NCBI RefSeq assembly: GCF_022539665.2
Contig: NC_081331.1
Span: forward strand, 5,118,501 to 5,182,500
Length of the DNA stretch: 64,000 bases
Direction of reading: 5' to 3'
Origin: Daphnia carinata
Taxonomy: Eukaryota; Arthropoda; Branchiopoda; Diplostraca; Daphniidae
A program made the position numbers and the translations under genes. The first letter of the stretch is position 1. Each line of letters starts with the position of its first letter. Below, piece after piece: positions 13,256 to 23,339 of the stretch. A model generated the notes under the pieces. That model was not told where the DNA came from and did not search any database. It saw only the letters and a list, made by a program, of their open reading frames with translations.

Positions 13256-13619
13256 GGGCTCCCTTCCTTTCCGTAGCCCCGTTTCCCCTTGACTCGTAAT
13301 AAGCCCGTAGGGGGTCATGCCCCTACTGTACGGTATATATAAAAACAACATATACCGAGGTTTGGAGGGCTCTGGCCGGAAAGGGGACGTGGATGTCCGC
13401 TTAGTCCGATGATGTGTTCACGGAGGGCTCTGTGGCTACCCACAAATCCGAACTAAAGGTTAATCGCTCCTGTAAAAATGTTCCAAATCTTCAGCTCTTC
13501 TTCCGGCTTCTCTTAGCCAATCACCGGGTAATCTCCCCGGTGGGTCAACAAGGCAGTGTCTCCCCCTGCCTGGGTTGACGGCAACTTTTGAAAGGGCTAT
13601 TGTGCCTTTTTAAAGTTGC
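13256..13619. repeat. Hairpin-rich structured segment, left copy
   Basis: A 364-bp GC-richer segment containing a row of short inverted repeats: GGGCT/AGCCC (13256-13279), GTAGGGG/CCCCTAC (13307-13326), CGGTATAT/ATATACCG (13331-13357), GGAC/GTCC (13385-13398), CACCGGG/CCCGGTG (13522-13542), GTCAAC/GTTGAC enclosing AGGCAG/CTGCCT (13544-13579), and GCAACTTT/AAAGTTGC (13581-13619). Its exact inverse is at 14554-14917. No ORF of note was seen. It looks like a structured RNA or a DNA-hairpin module of the surrounding element. I cannot name a family. Confidence 0.6.
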
Positions 13620-13914
13620 AAAAATAATTGTAATGTGCAGAAAATTGTCAATAAATTTTTTTTTCATAAAATATTTTTTGCAAAATTTGTCTTTCATTGT
13701 CTGTGTTCGCTTTGTTCACACATTACAATTACCAATTTTTTTTATATATAGATTGCTCAATTCATCTTTATTGTTTTTGCCACCGTTGTATCGTTTATCT
13801 GTAAGTATTCAATTATTATTATTACACTTTTTGAATTCTTGAACTTAGACAAGGAACAACGTGTAATACCTGGATATTTTCAAGTGTAATTTTGTATTTA
13901 TATATTGTTTTACT

Positions 13915-13982
13915 GGCATGGGAATCGATCCCCAGACATTCAGCGTGCAACGCCGATGCTCTAACATTGAGCCACGAGATAT
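13915..13982 (-). repeat. tRNA-Ala-like sequence, palindrome centre (left)
   Basis: Read on the minus strand it has an A-box-like TGGCTCAATGTTAGAGC, an anticodon arm TCGGC-GTTGCAC-GCTGA (loop bases give TGC, an Ala anticodon, with T at position 33) and a B-box-like GGGATCGATTCCC. The acceptor stem does not pair, so this is a tRNA-derived repeat (SINE head or pseudogene), not a working tRNA gene. It faces outwards from the palindrome centre. Confidence 0.55.
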
Positions 13983-14080
13983 ATTTAAAATTTTATTATC
14001 GCATATCATATGTTATCGTCTAGGATGTTTATGCAGTCTTTCACAACTATATGTTTATCTTTCTATTGTTTTCGTAAGGT

Positions 14081-14150
14081 CCATAGCTCTGTGGTAGAGC
14101 ATTCAGCTGTGATAACTGTTACCCTGGGTTCAAACCTTACTAGATGTATA
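14081..14150 (+). repeat. tRNA-like sequence at the palindrome axis
   Basis: It contains an A-box TAGCTCTGTGGTAGAGC and a B-box-like GGGTTCAAACC with about 33 bp between them. The D arm is good, but the anticodon and acceptor stems are poor. It could act as an internal RNA polymerase III promoter. It is probably a degenerate tRNA-derived repeat. Confidence 0.45.
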
Positions 14151-14261
14151 AAGATCTACATCTAAATGGAGAAAAGAATATTGCAGTAATGCATTTCAGT
14201 TTTATTCAAAGTGTAAATGCAAGTCCGCAAGTGACTAGAAAAAAGCCAACTTGACATCATA

Positions 14262-14331
14262 TGATTCATGGCTCATTGGTAGAGCATCGGCGCGGTATGC
14301 CGAACATCCAGCGTTCGATCCCTGGATAATA
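14262..14331 (+). repeat. tRNA-like sequence, palindrome centre (right)
   Basis: A-box TGGCTCATTGGTAGAGC, anticodon arm TCGGC-GCGGTAT-GCCGA and B-box-like GCGTTCGATCCC. The anticodon loop lacks the usual T33 and the acceptor stem is weak. It resembles the sequence at 13915-13982 in inverted orientation, so it is a further mirrored part of the palindrome, facing outwards into the right arm. Confidence 0.5.
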
Positions 14332-14553
14332 ATTGAATGCTTACAGATAAACGATAAACCAATGGAAACAATGCTTACCAACAAAGCTGGCATAAAACAA
14401 TATAGGTGAATTGAGCAAGCTAAATAAAAAAAAGGACGATATATGTAATGTGTGAACAAAGCGAACACAGACAATGAAAGAGACAAATTTTGCAAAAAAT
14501 ATTTTATGAAAAAAAAATTTATTGACAATTCTCTGCACATTACAATTATTTTT

Positions 14554-14917
14554 GCAACTTTAAAAAGGCACAATAGCCCTTTCAAAAGTTGCCGTCAACC
14601 CAGGCAGGGGGAGACACTGCCTTGTTGACCCACCGGGGAGATTACCCGGTGATTGGCTAAGAGAAGCCGGAAGAAGAGCTGAAGATTTGGAACATTTTTA
14701 CAGGAGCGATTAACCTTTAGTTCGGATTTGTGGGTAGCCACAGAGCCCTCCGTGAACACATCATCGGACTAAGCGGACATCCACGTCCCCTTTCCGGCCA
14801 GAGCCCTCCAAACCTCGGTATATGTTGTTTTTATATATACCGTACAGTAGGGGCATGACCCCCTACGGGCTTATTACGAGTCAAGGGGAAACGGGGCTAC
14901 GGAAAGGAAGGGAGCCC
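14554..14917. repeat. Hairpin-rich structured segment, right copy
   Basis: The exact reverse complement of 13256-13619 as far as I can read, with no indel across 364 bp (paired coordinates always sum to 28,173). The gene-bearing arms outside it differ at several per cent of positions, so this part is unusually well conserved or was recently homogenised. Confidence 0.6.
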
Positions 14918-15264
14918 AGATATGCACTTCAATTTCTGAATTTTAAATACCGTTTGGGGAATATGAATTAAGTGTAGAACTTCCATGTAGTGTATCCAAA
15001 CGTAAAAATTAATTCATGACCTTGCCCCAAACAAGAAACCTTTTCAGATCAAAATTTATTGTTCATCTATGAGTCAGTAAAACACCATTAGCATAAAAAC
15101 TCTTAATTCACATGTATAGTTCGTACCTTACATGATTCGTGAGTTGATTGCGAGCATATTCTTCTGTCAGAACTATAAAGGATTGCTGTTGTAACGGATT
15201 CATTAACACAAGGGGGTACTTCTCATTAGACAATTTGCATTACTCTATTACTTTACCTCACACC

Positions 15265-16025
15265 TTAATGGTAATGCAATCTCAGTGTTTTTTCAACTAC
15301 AGGCTCACTCTTCCATCCTGTAACACTTCCAGACTTGACTTGAACCCCCACTAAAATTCTGTGAACGCAAAATAATAGCATTAAAAATACTTTTTCGATA
15401 GACAAAAATCCGAAACGTACCTAATCCATGTTTCATGTTGAACTCATGCCATTTCTGTGTTTCCATACCACACCCATTTTCCGCCCAAATACAGTCCCAC
15501 AATTCTTCAGTTCCTTCGCTGCATGGGCTTATTACTAACGATTCTTTTAGTGCAGCACTAACAGAATTTAAATTTAACACACTGTCAGGTGGTGGACTGA
15601 ATAACTAAACAATAAATAATTGTTTGTTAAAATTCTATACTTATTTGAAATTCTTATTTGAAAAGTTTAGGCACCTGACTGTGTTCACCTAATGCCAACT
15701 CATCCTCACGTTCAGTTAGGGATGAGTTTTGAAAAACCTCCTTCACTGTTTGGAAACTGTTTCATTCCAATTTGTTCTTTTCCCCTAGCTGAGCTTGTAG
15801 ACTCAAAAATTTGAGCTACAAAACACGAATGAATAAAAGCAAATAAATAGAATCATTACGTATTAGGCCTACCATCGTTAGCTTTGTTGTTATCTAATAT
15901 TTTGTGTTGTTCCAATAACTGGGCCTGCAGCTTCATAATTTGATCTAATAAACAATAATTAATAATTGAAAACCAATATAATAATGTTTATACTTACCAT
16001 TTTTTTGTTTTATTATCTTATCCAT
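15265..16025 (-). pseudogene. Uncharacterised coiled-coil protein gene, right palindrome copy (frameshifted)
   Basis: The mirror copy of the gene at 11784-12542. Its exons are 15998-16025, 15873-15944, 15675-15815, 15421-15604 and 15265-15350. All have the same length as the left copy except exon 3, which is 141 instead of 140 bp because a run of four T has become five (near 15807-15811). This shifts the frame, so I call it broken, although a different acceptor could rescue it. Exons 4 and 5 remain open, with substitutions such as KELLVIS to KESLVIS and WDHIWAENGCGTE to WDCIWAENGCGME. Function is unknown. Confidence 0.5.
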
Positions 16026-16601
16026 TTTTCAATTGATCCTCCAGCCACGCGTTGTTCTCCAGCCACGCTACTGAACTAACTGCGAATGGCATCCGATGGA
16101 CTGAAATTGCCTAAGCCAGTAATAACGAGTCTGAGCGGTAGATGGCTACGTGTCGGAAAAAAAGAAAAAAGTACGATTTTTTTTTCCGCCATTTTTTTTT
16201 TATTTTTATGTAAAACGGATTGCCATAACGACATATTTGTGATTCTCATTTAATTTCGAATCAAACTCATATATTTTTATAGCTATATCTAGATGTTAAA
16301 AAAAAAATCAAAATCAAAATTAAGCCCGACAAAATAAGTCGGGCTTAATTTTGAGTATGCTGAAATTCAGCTTTGTAATTTTGACATTATATTTGATTTG
16401 AGTTAACGTAAAATAGAACGCTGATTTCAGGGAAAATATTTGTTTTCTCGTCAAACCAGCTGTTTTTGTAATAAATGGAATTAACGCGCTGCTGGCGCGC
16501 AAACATTTATCACCCGTTTTTTCCGTTTATTAATAAAGCTATTACCCCAACGTAAAAATAGACTTCATTTTTGTGATTCTCGTTCAATTTTGGATCGGAA
16601 T

Positions 16602-17087
16602 CATGGTGTATTAGTAATGGTGGGACAACTCTCCATTTTTAGGCCTATCTCGAATGAAGCCTGTTTTCAGAGGAGGTGGGTGTGGCCTAATTGAGGAGAC
16701 TTATAGCCAACGCCACCATCGGAACTACTTAGGAACTAGATCATTCGCCAACCACCGAATGGCAAATGAGGAGATCTACTAGTGTGGCGCGGTGGGGAAC
16801 TAATTACAAATACGGTGGTCTGGTGGATAGAACACTCGATTGCAGTACGGGAGACTCGAGTTCGAACCCAGTACAAATCTTTCTTTTTTCTCCTTTCCTA
16901 ACGTAAACTGGCCACGCGCGGCGCTATGTTGGACTTAGAAAATTTTTTTAGTACGTGCAGCCCTTACCGTTTACTTCAACATCGACAGTAAGTGTCTCTG
17001 ACTATAGGTAACCTGGACCACAAATAGGCTTCAGCCGAGATAGGCCGTTATAACGAAGAGTTGTCCCACCATTACTAATACACCATG
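16602..17087. mobile_element. 486-bp MITE with perfect 31-bp terminal inverted repeats
   Basis: The ends 16602-16632 and 17057-17087 are perfect inverted repeats beginning CATGGTGTATTAGTAATGG. Similarity continues inwards (AGGCCTATCTCG and its inverse). It is flanked by TCGGAAT at 16595-16601 and 17088-17094, a 7-bp duplication (8 bp if the terminal C is counted in it). The other arm of the host palindrome keeps the unoccupied site near 17,840, which confirms the insertion. There is no transposase ORF, so it is non-autonomous. The duplication length would fit hAT- or P-like (8 bp) or Dada-like (6-7 bp) transposases. Confidence 0.85.
16810..16877 (+). repeat. tRNA-like sequence inside the MITE
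   Basis: An A-box-like TGGTCTGGTGGATAGAAC is followed about 32 bp later by a B-box GAGTTCGAACCC. Then comes a pyrimidine-rich tail with T runs that would stop RNA polymerase III. The stems do not form a full cloverleaf. It is a tRNA-derived repeat, either captured by the MITE or a SINE nested in it. Confidence 0.5.
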
Positions 17088-18100
17088 TCGGAATCATGTA
17101 TTTTCCCTCAAATCTAGATTTTGGCCAAAAATGAAAAAGTGAGAAGGCCTTCCCACTTCTGTCAAAATCCGCAAAAATTGAAAACTCTTAGAATGCGATA
17201 AAAATCACACAGAACATTCAAAATTAAACGCTGATTTCAATGAAGTGGTTTGTTTTTGCGTCACATCAATCGTTTTTTAAATACACCCAATATTTAAGAC
17301 AACGTTAGCGCGCAAGTACACTTAAGCGTTGGCGCGCCAGTACGCACCAGCGCTAGCGCAATCCAACTCAAATATTTGGTGTATTTAAAAAAACGTTGGT
17401 CCAATGACAAAAATAACGACATATATGTGATTAACGTTTAATTTCGAACCAAAGACATATATTTTTATAGCTATATCTAGATGTTAAAAAAAAAATCAAG
17501 AAAAAGCTATAACAATACATGAATTTGATTCGAAATTAAATGAAAATCATAAATATGTCGTTATTTTTTTCATTGGGTCAACCGTTTTTGAAATACATTG
17601 AATATTTGTGCTGCATCGCGCTAGCGCTGTGTTGAATATTCGCTGTGTTTCATAAACGATTGATTTGACGCAAAAACAAACCACTCTATCGAAATCAACG
17701 TTTAATTTTACTTGTTCTATGTGATTTTTATCGCAATCTAAGAGTTTTCATTTTTTGCGGATTTTGTCAAAAGTGGGAAGGCTACAGCCTTCTCACTTTT
17801 TCGTTTTTGACCAAAATTTAGATTTCATTTTAATACACGATTCCGATCCAAAATTGAACGAGAATCACAAAAATGAAGTCTATTTTTACGTTGGGCTTAT
17901 AACATTTTTAATAAATAGGAAAAAAGGGTGATAAATGCTGGCGCGCCCGCAGCGCGTTAATCATTTATTACAAAAACGGCTGGTTGGAGGAGAAAACAAA
18001 TATTTTTCCCCAAACCAGCTTTTTATTTTAGATTCATTTAAATCAAATTTAATGTCTAAACCACAAGACTGAATTTCTGCAATACTCAAATGTCTTACTT

Positions 18101-18441
18101 AATATGGACGCACGGACACATTTCTTTGACTACTAAACTACTCAAAGGTTTATTGATAATTTCTTGGTTACGTACAAAAAAAAACCCAGGTACTTAATCT
18201 CGCCTTTCCAGTTTACATGTGAAAATAAAGGGTTTTGAAGAACAAATGAACAGTTTTGTCCCCAATTCCCTTGCTCAAACGATGAAATAAAAAAGCAGGG
18301 CGAAGTTCTAACCAATCAACTTAAATTAAGTTAAATTAATTGACTCTTTTGCTAATTGTAAGAGGTATTATAACAAGTGTTAGCAATTAAAATTCCGAAA
18401 TAGAACGATACTGAACGGACTCAAAAATTATGCCTCACAAC
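18101..18441. other. 3' flank of the Piwi gene
   Basis: AT-rich sequence between the foldback element and the Piwi stop codon. It is likely the Piwi 3' UTR, read on the minus strand. No ORF or repeat was seen beyond short A/T runs. Confidence 0.4.
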
Positions 18442-21400
18442 TTAAAGATAGTATGGAAGTTTAGATAAACTATCGTGTGGTTGTTGCATGATTGACTCAC
18501 CGACAAGATATGCCAATTTGTGTGCATACTGGATCGGAGCAGGGATGCGGAGAGTTCCCTAAGAAGCAGAACATGAAGACTAACAAAAAGTACCAAAATT
18601 TCCTGTTGGTTTTACCGGCCAATTGTAGTAGAGATGCGTCAAGGCATATGCCAATCTCTGGTGAATATCAGGGGTGATTCCAGTTTGATCTTCAACAATA
18701 TTATAACTAGTGGGTGATACAGTTCCTTGAGTAACTTTCTGCGAGACAAGGAAAAAGTCGAATCTTTCTTGCAGCGTCACCTTGTTGTCAACGACAGTGC
18801 CGCATACAGGATTGGATGGTTGACGCCCGTCCATATTGAAAAATCGCGTATTGATTCGCTTACTGACAACAATGAAAGCAACAGGTGGATTGTAAAGTCC
18901 ACTCCCCATGTAATTGGTACGTGTACCAGCGTCAGAACAAGCCTCCTATTCAACCGCAAAAAAGATGATTTAGTGTGCTTCATGTGATTTTTTATGTTAC
19001 CTTTAAAGCAGCAATTTCTGTTTCTTTCAGACGTGGAATATCTCCTGCGCCCACTCCGTCACGGTATACAATAATGGCACCCGGCAGCGTTTTTTCATTG
19101 ACAATGTAGAAAGCTCTACGTATATGTAGAAAAAAGAAGAGGAAAAAGGAAAACGAGAACCAAAAAACAAAAAAAATAATAAACACTACGTAGTTAGCGC
19201 CTTCTCGTACACTTGGAATTTACTATTACTTAAGGGCGCCAAAAAGGTGGTCCTTGAAACTGGGAGAAATTTCTTCGTTATTTTCGTGAATCTTCACTGA
19301 AGAATAATATCGAGAAAATTCTTGGTTGATCGAGGCCACAAATGCACCAACAGCCTTTCTTTGGCGGGCATCGTGATACGTATCGTATCCAACCACCATC
19401 CATTTCTGTTGTTTGTGTTTTTTTAATAATTATTAATGAAGGTTGGCAAAGATACAAACTTTTCGATCTTTATTTACAGTAGATGGGACCAGTACTCTCC
19501 AAGGCTCAGCTCCCAATTTGGATGCTATCTGTATCATGACTTTGGTTGCGATGGACATGAGCTTGCCTTGTGCGCCTTTTAGATTTCGGCCCGTTATCAC
19601 CTTGTTAAAGAATAATCAATTATAGTGTGGATTGTACTTCGTTTCAGTTACCAGCTGCAATGAAGGGGAAAAAACCAATACGAAAACAAAAATGTACCTG
19701 AGAAGGGATACCAAATTCAGTGCATGTCAGCTTCTTGATTGAAGAATACGTGTCAGCCCGAGAACTTCGCAGCACACAGAAAATTAGACTAAACTCTCTA
19801 CGACTGCATTCACTACGAATAGCGTCAACATAATTAGATGTTCGATCCGCTTGCATCTGAACACTGCATTAGGCCAATTAGACTATTAGGATTCAAAAAA
19901 ATAAGAAGATGCCTTGAATGAAACGAGAAATACTTACACTCTCGGGTCGGGGACATCAAAACCTTGTTTCCGACCAACATTTTGTATCAGTTCAACAAAA
20001 GGTTGTACTTCGTGTGACATCAGAGCAGGAGTGAACAATATCCAGTCGCGGAGTTCGACAGACACGCACATTCTGGATCCTAAATAAGAGAATTGGCTGA
20101 ATCATTTTTGAGTTTTCGGTAACACTGTCGAGTTTCTTTTAAACCCACGCTGAATGTTACGACTCCAATCTCCTTCCTGTGTTGGAAAACTATTACCGCC
20201 TTGTTGAATCGTTTGGGGAGGGATGATACGTGCATCTAGACGAACGATATTGGCAGCAAAATCCAAGCCCCAGCTATTCAACTCTTTTTGAATCTAATGG
20301 AAATAATGTATTGCAAACGGCACATTCTATTGCCTATTGCAAAACTCACATCAGGATTTTCGGCCAATCGTCTCCGGAACTTCATTAGACTTTCAACGCG
20401 CTTGTCTGGTGTTACACGCGTGACGTTACCAACATCTTTCATTAGCCCAAAATTTTTTCTAAAAAGAACAGCGCAATTTTTATCACATGAAAAAACCATC
20501 AGAACAACATATAACTTTAAAATAAATAAATAAGAAATATAAATAAAATAGGCGCTTGTACTTTTGATCATCCGTAAGGCCGGTCATTCCACAAAGCTCT
20601 GGAATGAGATAGATCGGTTGATCATCTCCTCGATTGGTATCTCGTCGCGTAGGACGCGACACTAGTAAAGGCTGTGTGGGGTGTCGCACGTCAATATTGT
20701 AACGCTTCTTGTAGTATTCCAAATAAGAGATGTCCCTATCTTCCTTACGCAGGTGAAAAGTTGATTGAGGATTCTTGGTGTAGTCAAGGTCATCGATTCG
20801 GTAAGTTCTTTTGTTATAATGCGTCATAACAACCTTCCCAAGCATCTCTGCCGAGCACATAGCCTAAACCATGGTACAGTTTACAAATACCAACATATAA
20901 TGAATATGTTAGTCAGCGAACAATCGCAGCTGTAAATCACGGTCACCTGAAAATCCCCTCCCGCTTGACGAATTTTGTTCATCATATCAAGGGCTGTATC
21001 TCGTCGTAAAACACGGTGGATAATTTCAACACCCAGTAGAAACCCTTCCTCGTGGTGGCGTATGGTTGTAACGTAGCCAGGCCATACATTCAGGAAGTGT
21101 TGCTATTGAGAAGGACCAGGTAAAACATAGGAAGTATTTAAAACTTTAAACGGAAACCTACAGGAATTTCTGTTGCTGCTGCGGGGTCATAATAATCGCG
21201 CCTCCATAGGGTAAGATTCAGCATCCCAAGACAGCGACGTAGAATTATATTCATCACCTAAACATAAAGTTGGATTACGGTATCTTCTCCCCACAGCTAA
21301 TCCTATTTGCTTACAGTGGTATAAGTGGAGTCTTCTTTTTGAATCTCTCCGACGAGTCGAAAACTGATGACAACATCTGAATTATCAGAAAGACGTTTGG

Positions 21401-22293
21401 AAAAAAGTTCCAATGGCTGTGCACAAATCAAAAGTTATTGTGGCAATTCTACCAGTACTCTAAATGAAAAACTTACCTGCGGTAAGCGGGTGATATTGTA
21501 CAGCAGGGTACCGTCAAAAAGATACTTCCCAAGGATCGCTTCATGGACACGGATAAGGGCCTTACGAGCACCGATATGGTCTACATCTGGAGTGAAATCG
21601 ACGCGATATTGCAGCAGGTGCATATCAGGGCGCTTAGTAAGTTCAAAATAATTCGAAGTAAGTGTAACATGTTGGCCTATTCTTCCTGTTGGTATTGATA
21701 ACATAAATACGTATATGACAAGCAACCAGATTTAAAGAATAACGGAAAGTGACGGACGTTTGGTTTAATTTACCTAATTTTTCGAAGTCAGCGGAAGGAC
21801 GAGTTACAATCACAGATTCTCTCTGTTCACGAAAACGACTAGCACCACGGCCACCAACGCTGGCTCCCTCTCTAATGGAAGGCCCAGCACCAGGAGCGGC
21901 CGCGCGACTGGTCGAGGCTTGAGGCTGGGCTGCAGATCCACCATGAAAAGAAGCGCGGCCATACGGTACCCCAGAACGTTCTTGTGGAGCTTCTCGAGCA
22001 AACGAACTCGCTCGTCCTCCGGATCCTGAACGAGGCTGCGACGAAGGCCTTTGTTCTGGTTCTTCCGGAATTTGTTCTCGACTACCAGCTCGACCGGCAT
22101 GCTACTCTTAAAAAAAATACACTAATTAATTCAAACAGGATTTTCATTTATATAAATATACGTGAGGTGGCTGTGTAGTATAAGGAGCGGTTCCGTGTTC
22201 TCTTGGTCTTCGTACTGAATCGTCCGATGCTGAGTCACCACGTAATCCACGTGATCGTCCTCTCGCTCGGCCACGAGAGTCTTGGTCTGACAT
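18442..22293 (-). CDS. piwi: Piwi-clade Argonaute protein
   Basis: Sixteen exons: 22162-22293, 21774-22101, 21477-21685, 21315-21416, 21162-21257, 20947-21102, 20562-20863, 20350-20458, 20149-20293, 19938-20079, 19698-19863, 19478-19600, 19230-19405, 19001-19115, 18616-18945 and 18442-18558. All phases close, giving 915 residues, typical of Piwi. Residues 1-150 are Arg/Gly-rich ([14 protein letters not shown]), the kind of sequence that is arginine-methylated and bound by Tudor proteins. The PAZ domain is near 285-410 ([19 protein letters not shown]). The PIWI domain has the slicer residues: D in VVGYDTYHD (about 677), D in YRDGVGAGD (about 748) and H in [11 protein letters not shown] (about 890). 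The protein ends in the family-typical YYL. Piwi proteins bind piRNAs and silence transposons in the germ line, and in arthropods sometimes in soma. Whether it is nuclear (Piwi-like) or cytoplasmic (Aubergine-like) is not evident. Confidence 0.95.
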
Positions 22294-23219
22294 TTTGCAC
22301 TAGTGTCACTCGACAACTACTTCCACAAACTAAAGGTGAAAATATGTAACAAGAATATAGATATCATGGAACAACTTTTTCGTTCTACAATACTACGTAA
22401 TTTTCATTGGCGGAAGAAAAACTTTCCTCATTACATTTCTTTAAACTATGACAAGTTGTTTTATAGGATACAATCTTACAGCATGTCATGCGTTCAGAGG
22501 TCTACATGGAATGATGAAATTTAAGGGCAACAAATATGCACTTAGAGAAGCTATCGCTTAGAAATCACACTCCATAGTTAAGCTACCTTGAATTAACAAT
22601 TCTGAACCAGACAGAAACCATAACTTACCCAAGGGAATAAAGTTCGATGTAGGGTTAGCGAACAGCAGCAACCTTCTTTCACAAGTTCTAATTTTCGACT
22701 GACTAAATGCCCGCCAGCCTCAAAGATCCAAACGGAAGCCAATGACGTTGCCAATTTGTAAAAACGTCAATTTGCGAAATTTAAGTTGAAGTGAAACAAA
22801 GGAAGTCACACGGCTACCCTGAATGGTTGGAGGAAAGGGAAGCCTAGCCAGGAGGGAGTTAAAATACTAAAATTTGACCTTCACTGACGAACTTGTGACG
22901 TTTCGTTGGTTCCCATGCCCCTACTTCTGTATTGGCTTGCATTCTCGCTTTTCGCACACTGATTGTGATCGCTGTACTGTCGAATAAGAAAAATCGTTAT
23001 CGTTTTGCAAATGAATAACAAAGATATTGATTTGTATTTTCAAATACAATTATAACCAACAAATAAAATTTCAAACAAAAAAGTTTAGGTTACGTGAGGA
23101 TAACGATCTTCTCGACCATCAATCAAGATTCGATTCATCGGTAGTCTTATTTTTTTATGGTTGGTGCCATTTGATCCACCACACAAATAGCATAGGGAAG
23201 CTGCGACATTTTTTCTACA
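22294..23219. other. Piwi upstream region
   Basis: Presumed promoter and 5' UTR of the Piwi gene. No ORF, TATA box or repeat was recognised with confidence. Confidence 0.35.
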
Positions 23220-23224
23220 ATAGG

Positions 23225-23312
23225 CTGTACAGTAGGTTGCAGTGAAATGTGTCAGGTTTGGCAAACAAAGCATATGGAAAACCCCACATTTCACTGCAAC
23301 CTCCTGTACCTG
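23225..23312. repeat. Short palindromic repeat
   Basis: GTACAG(T)AGGTTGCAGTGAAATGTG near 23227-23252 is mirrored near 23285-23310, with about 32 bp between. It resembles a very small foldback or MITE-type element. A target duplication is not clear. Confidence 0.5.
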
Positions 23313-23339
23313 CATAGCAGTATTTCCATTTTAACATCA

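Larger units (their letters stand above)
11220..16340. mobile_element. Giant palindromic (foldback) element carrying two mirrored gene copies
   Basis: The left part (about 11,220-13,825) is repeated in inverted orientation in the right part (about 14,328-16,340), around an axis near 14,086. Mirrored blocks include the gene exons (11,784-12,542 against 15,265-16,025), the segment 13,256-13,619 against 14,554-14,917, and A/T-rich outer blocks with CTCAGACTCGTTATGACTGG-like sequence. The left arm is about 366 bp longer between the gene and the structured segment. The central 0.5 kb contains three tRNA-like sequences. Near both outer edges a TTAAGCCCGAC motif is followed by its own inverse. The outer left block (about 11,230-11,575) also matches the neighbouring foldback element at 17,100-17,800. 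I recognise no transposase. It could be a non-autonomous foldback transposon, an inverted duplication of repeats, or an assembly artefact. Confidence 0.7.
16340..18100. mobile_element. Second foldback palindrome, interrupted by a MITE
   Basis: Two arms fold back around about 17,490. 16,345-16,601 mirrors about 17,835-18,095, and 17,095-17,460 mirrors about 17,520-17,830. Shared stretches include CGTTCAATTTTGGATCGGAA and AACGTAAAAATAGACTTCAT with their inverses. Blocks of it recur at 11,230-11,575 in the adjacent larger palindrome, so the two elements are related. No ORF was found. The left arm is split by the 486-bp element at 16,602-17,087, and the right arm retains the uninterrupted site. 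Confidence 0.65.

Noticed and set aside
13256-13619. Hammerhead ribozyme in the hairpin-rich segment
   Set aside because: A CCGATGATG stretch resembles the CUGAUGA core, but the exact core and the matching GAA element are missing.
13915-14331. Functional tRNA genes
   Set aside because: A and B boxes are present but acceptor and T stems do not pair, and one anticodon loop lacks T33. They are better called tRNA-derived repeats.
21367-22178. Plus-strand and alternative-frame ORFs of 60-96 codons
   Set aside because: They overlap Piwi exons 2 to 4 on the minus strand. Only the RG-rich frame joins in phase with the PAZ and PIWI exons.
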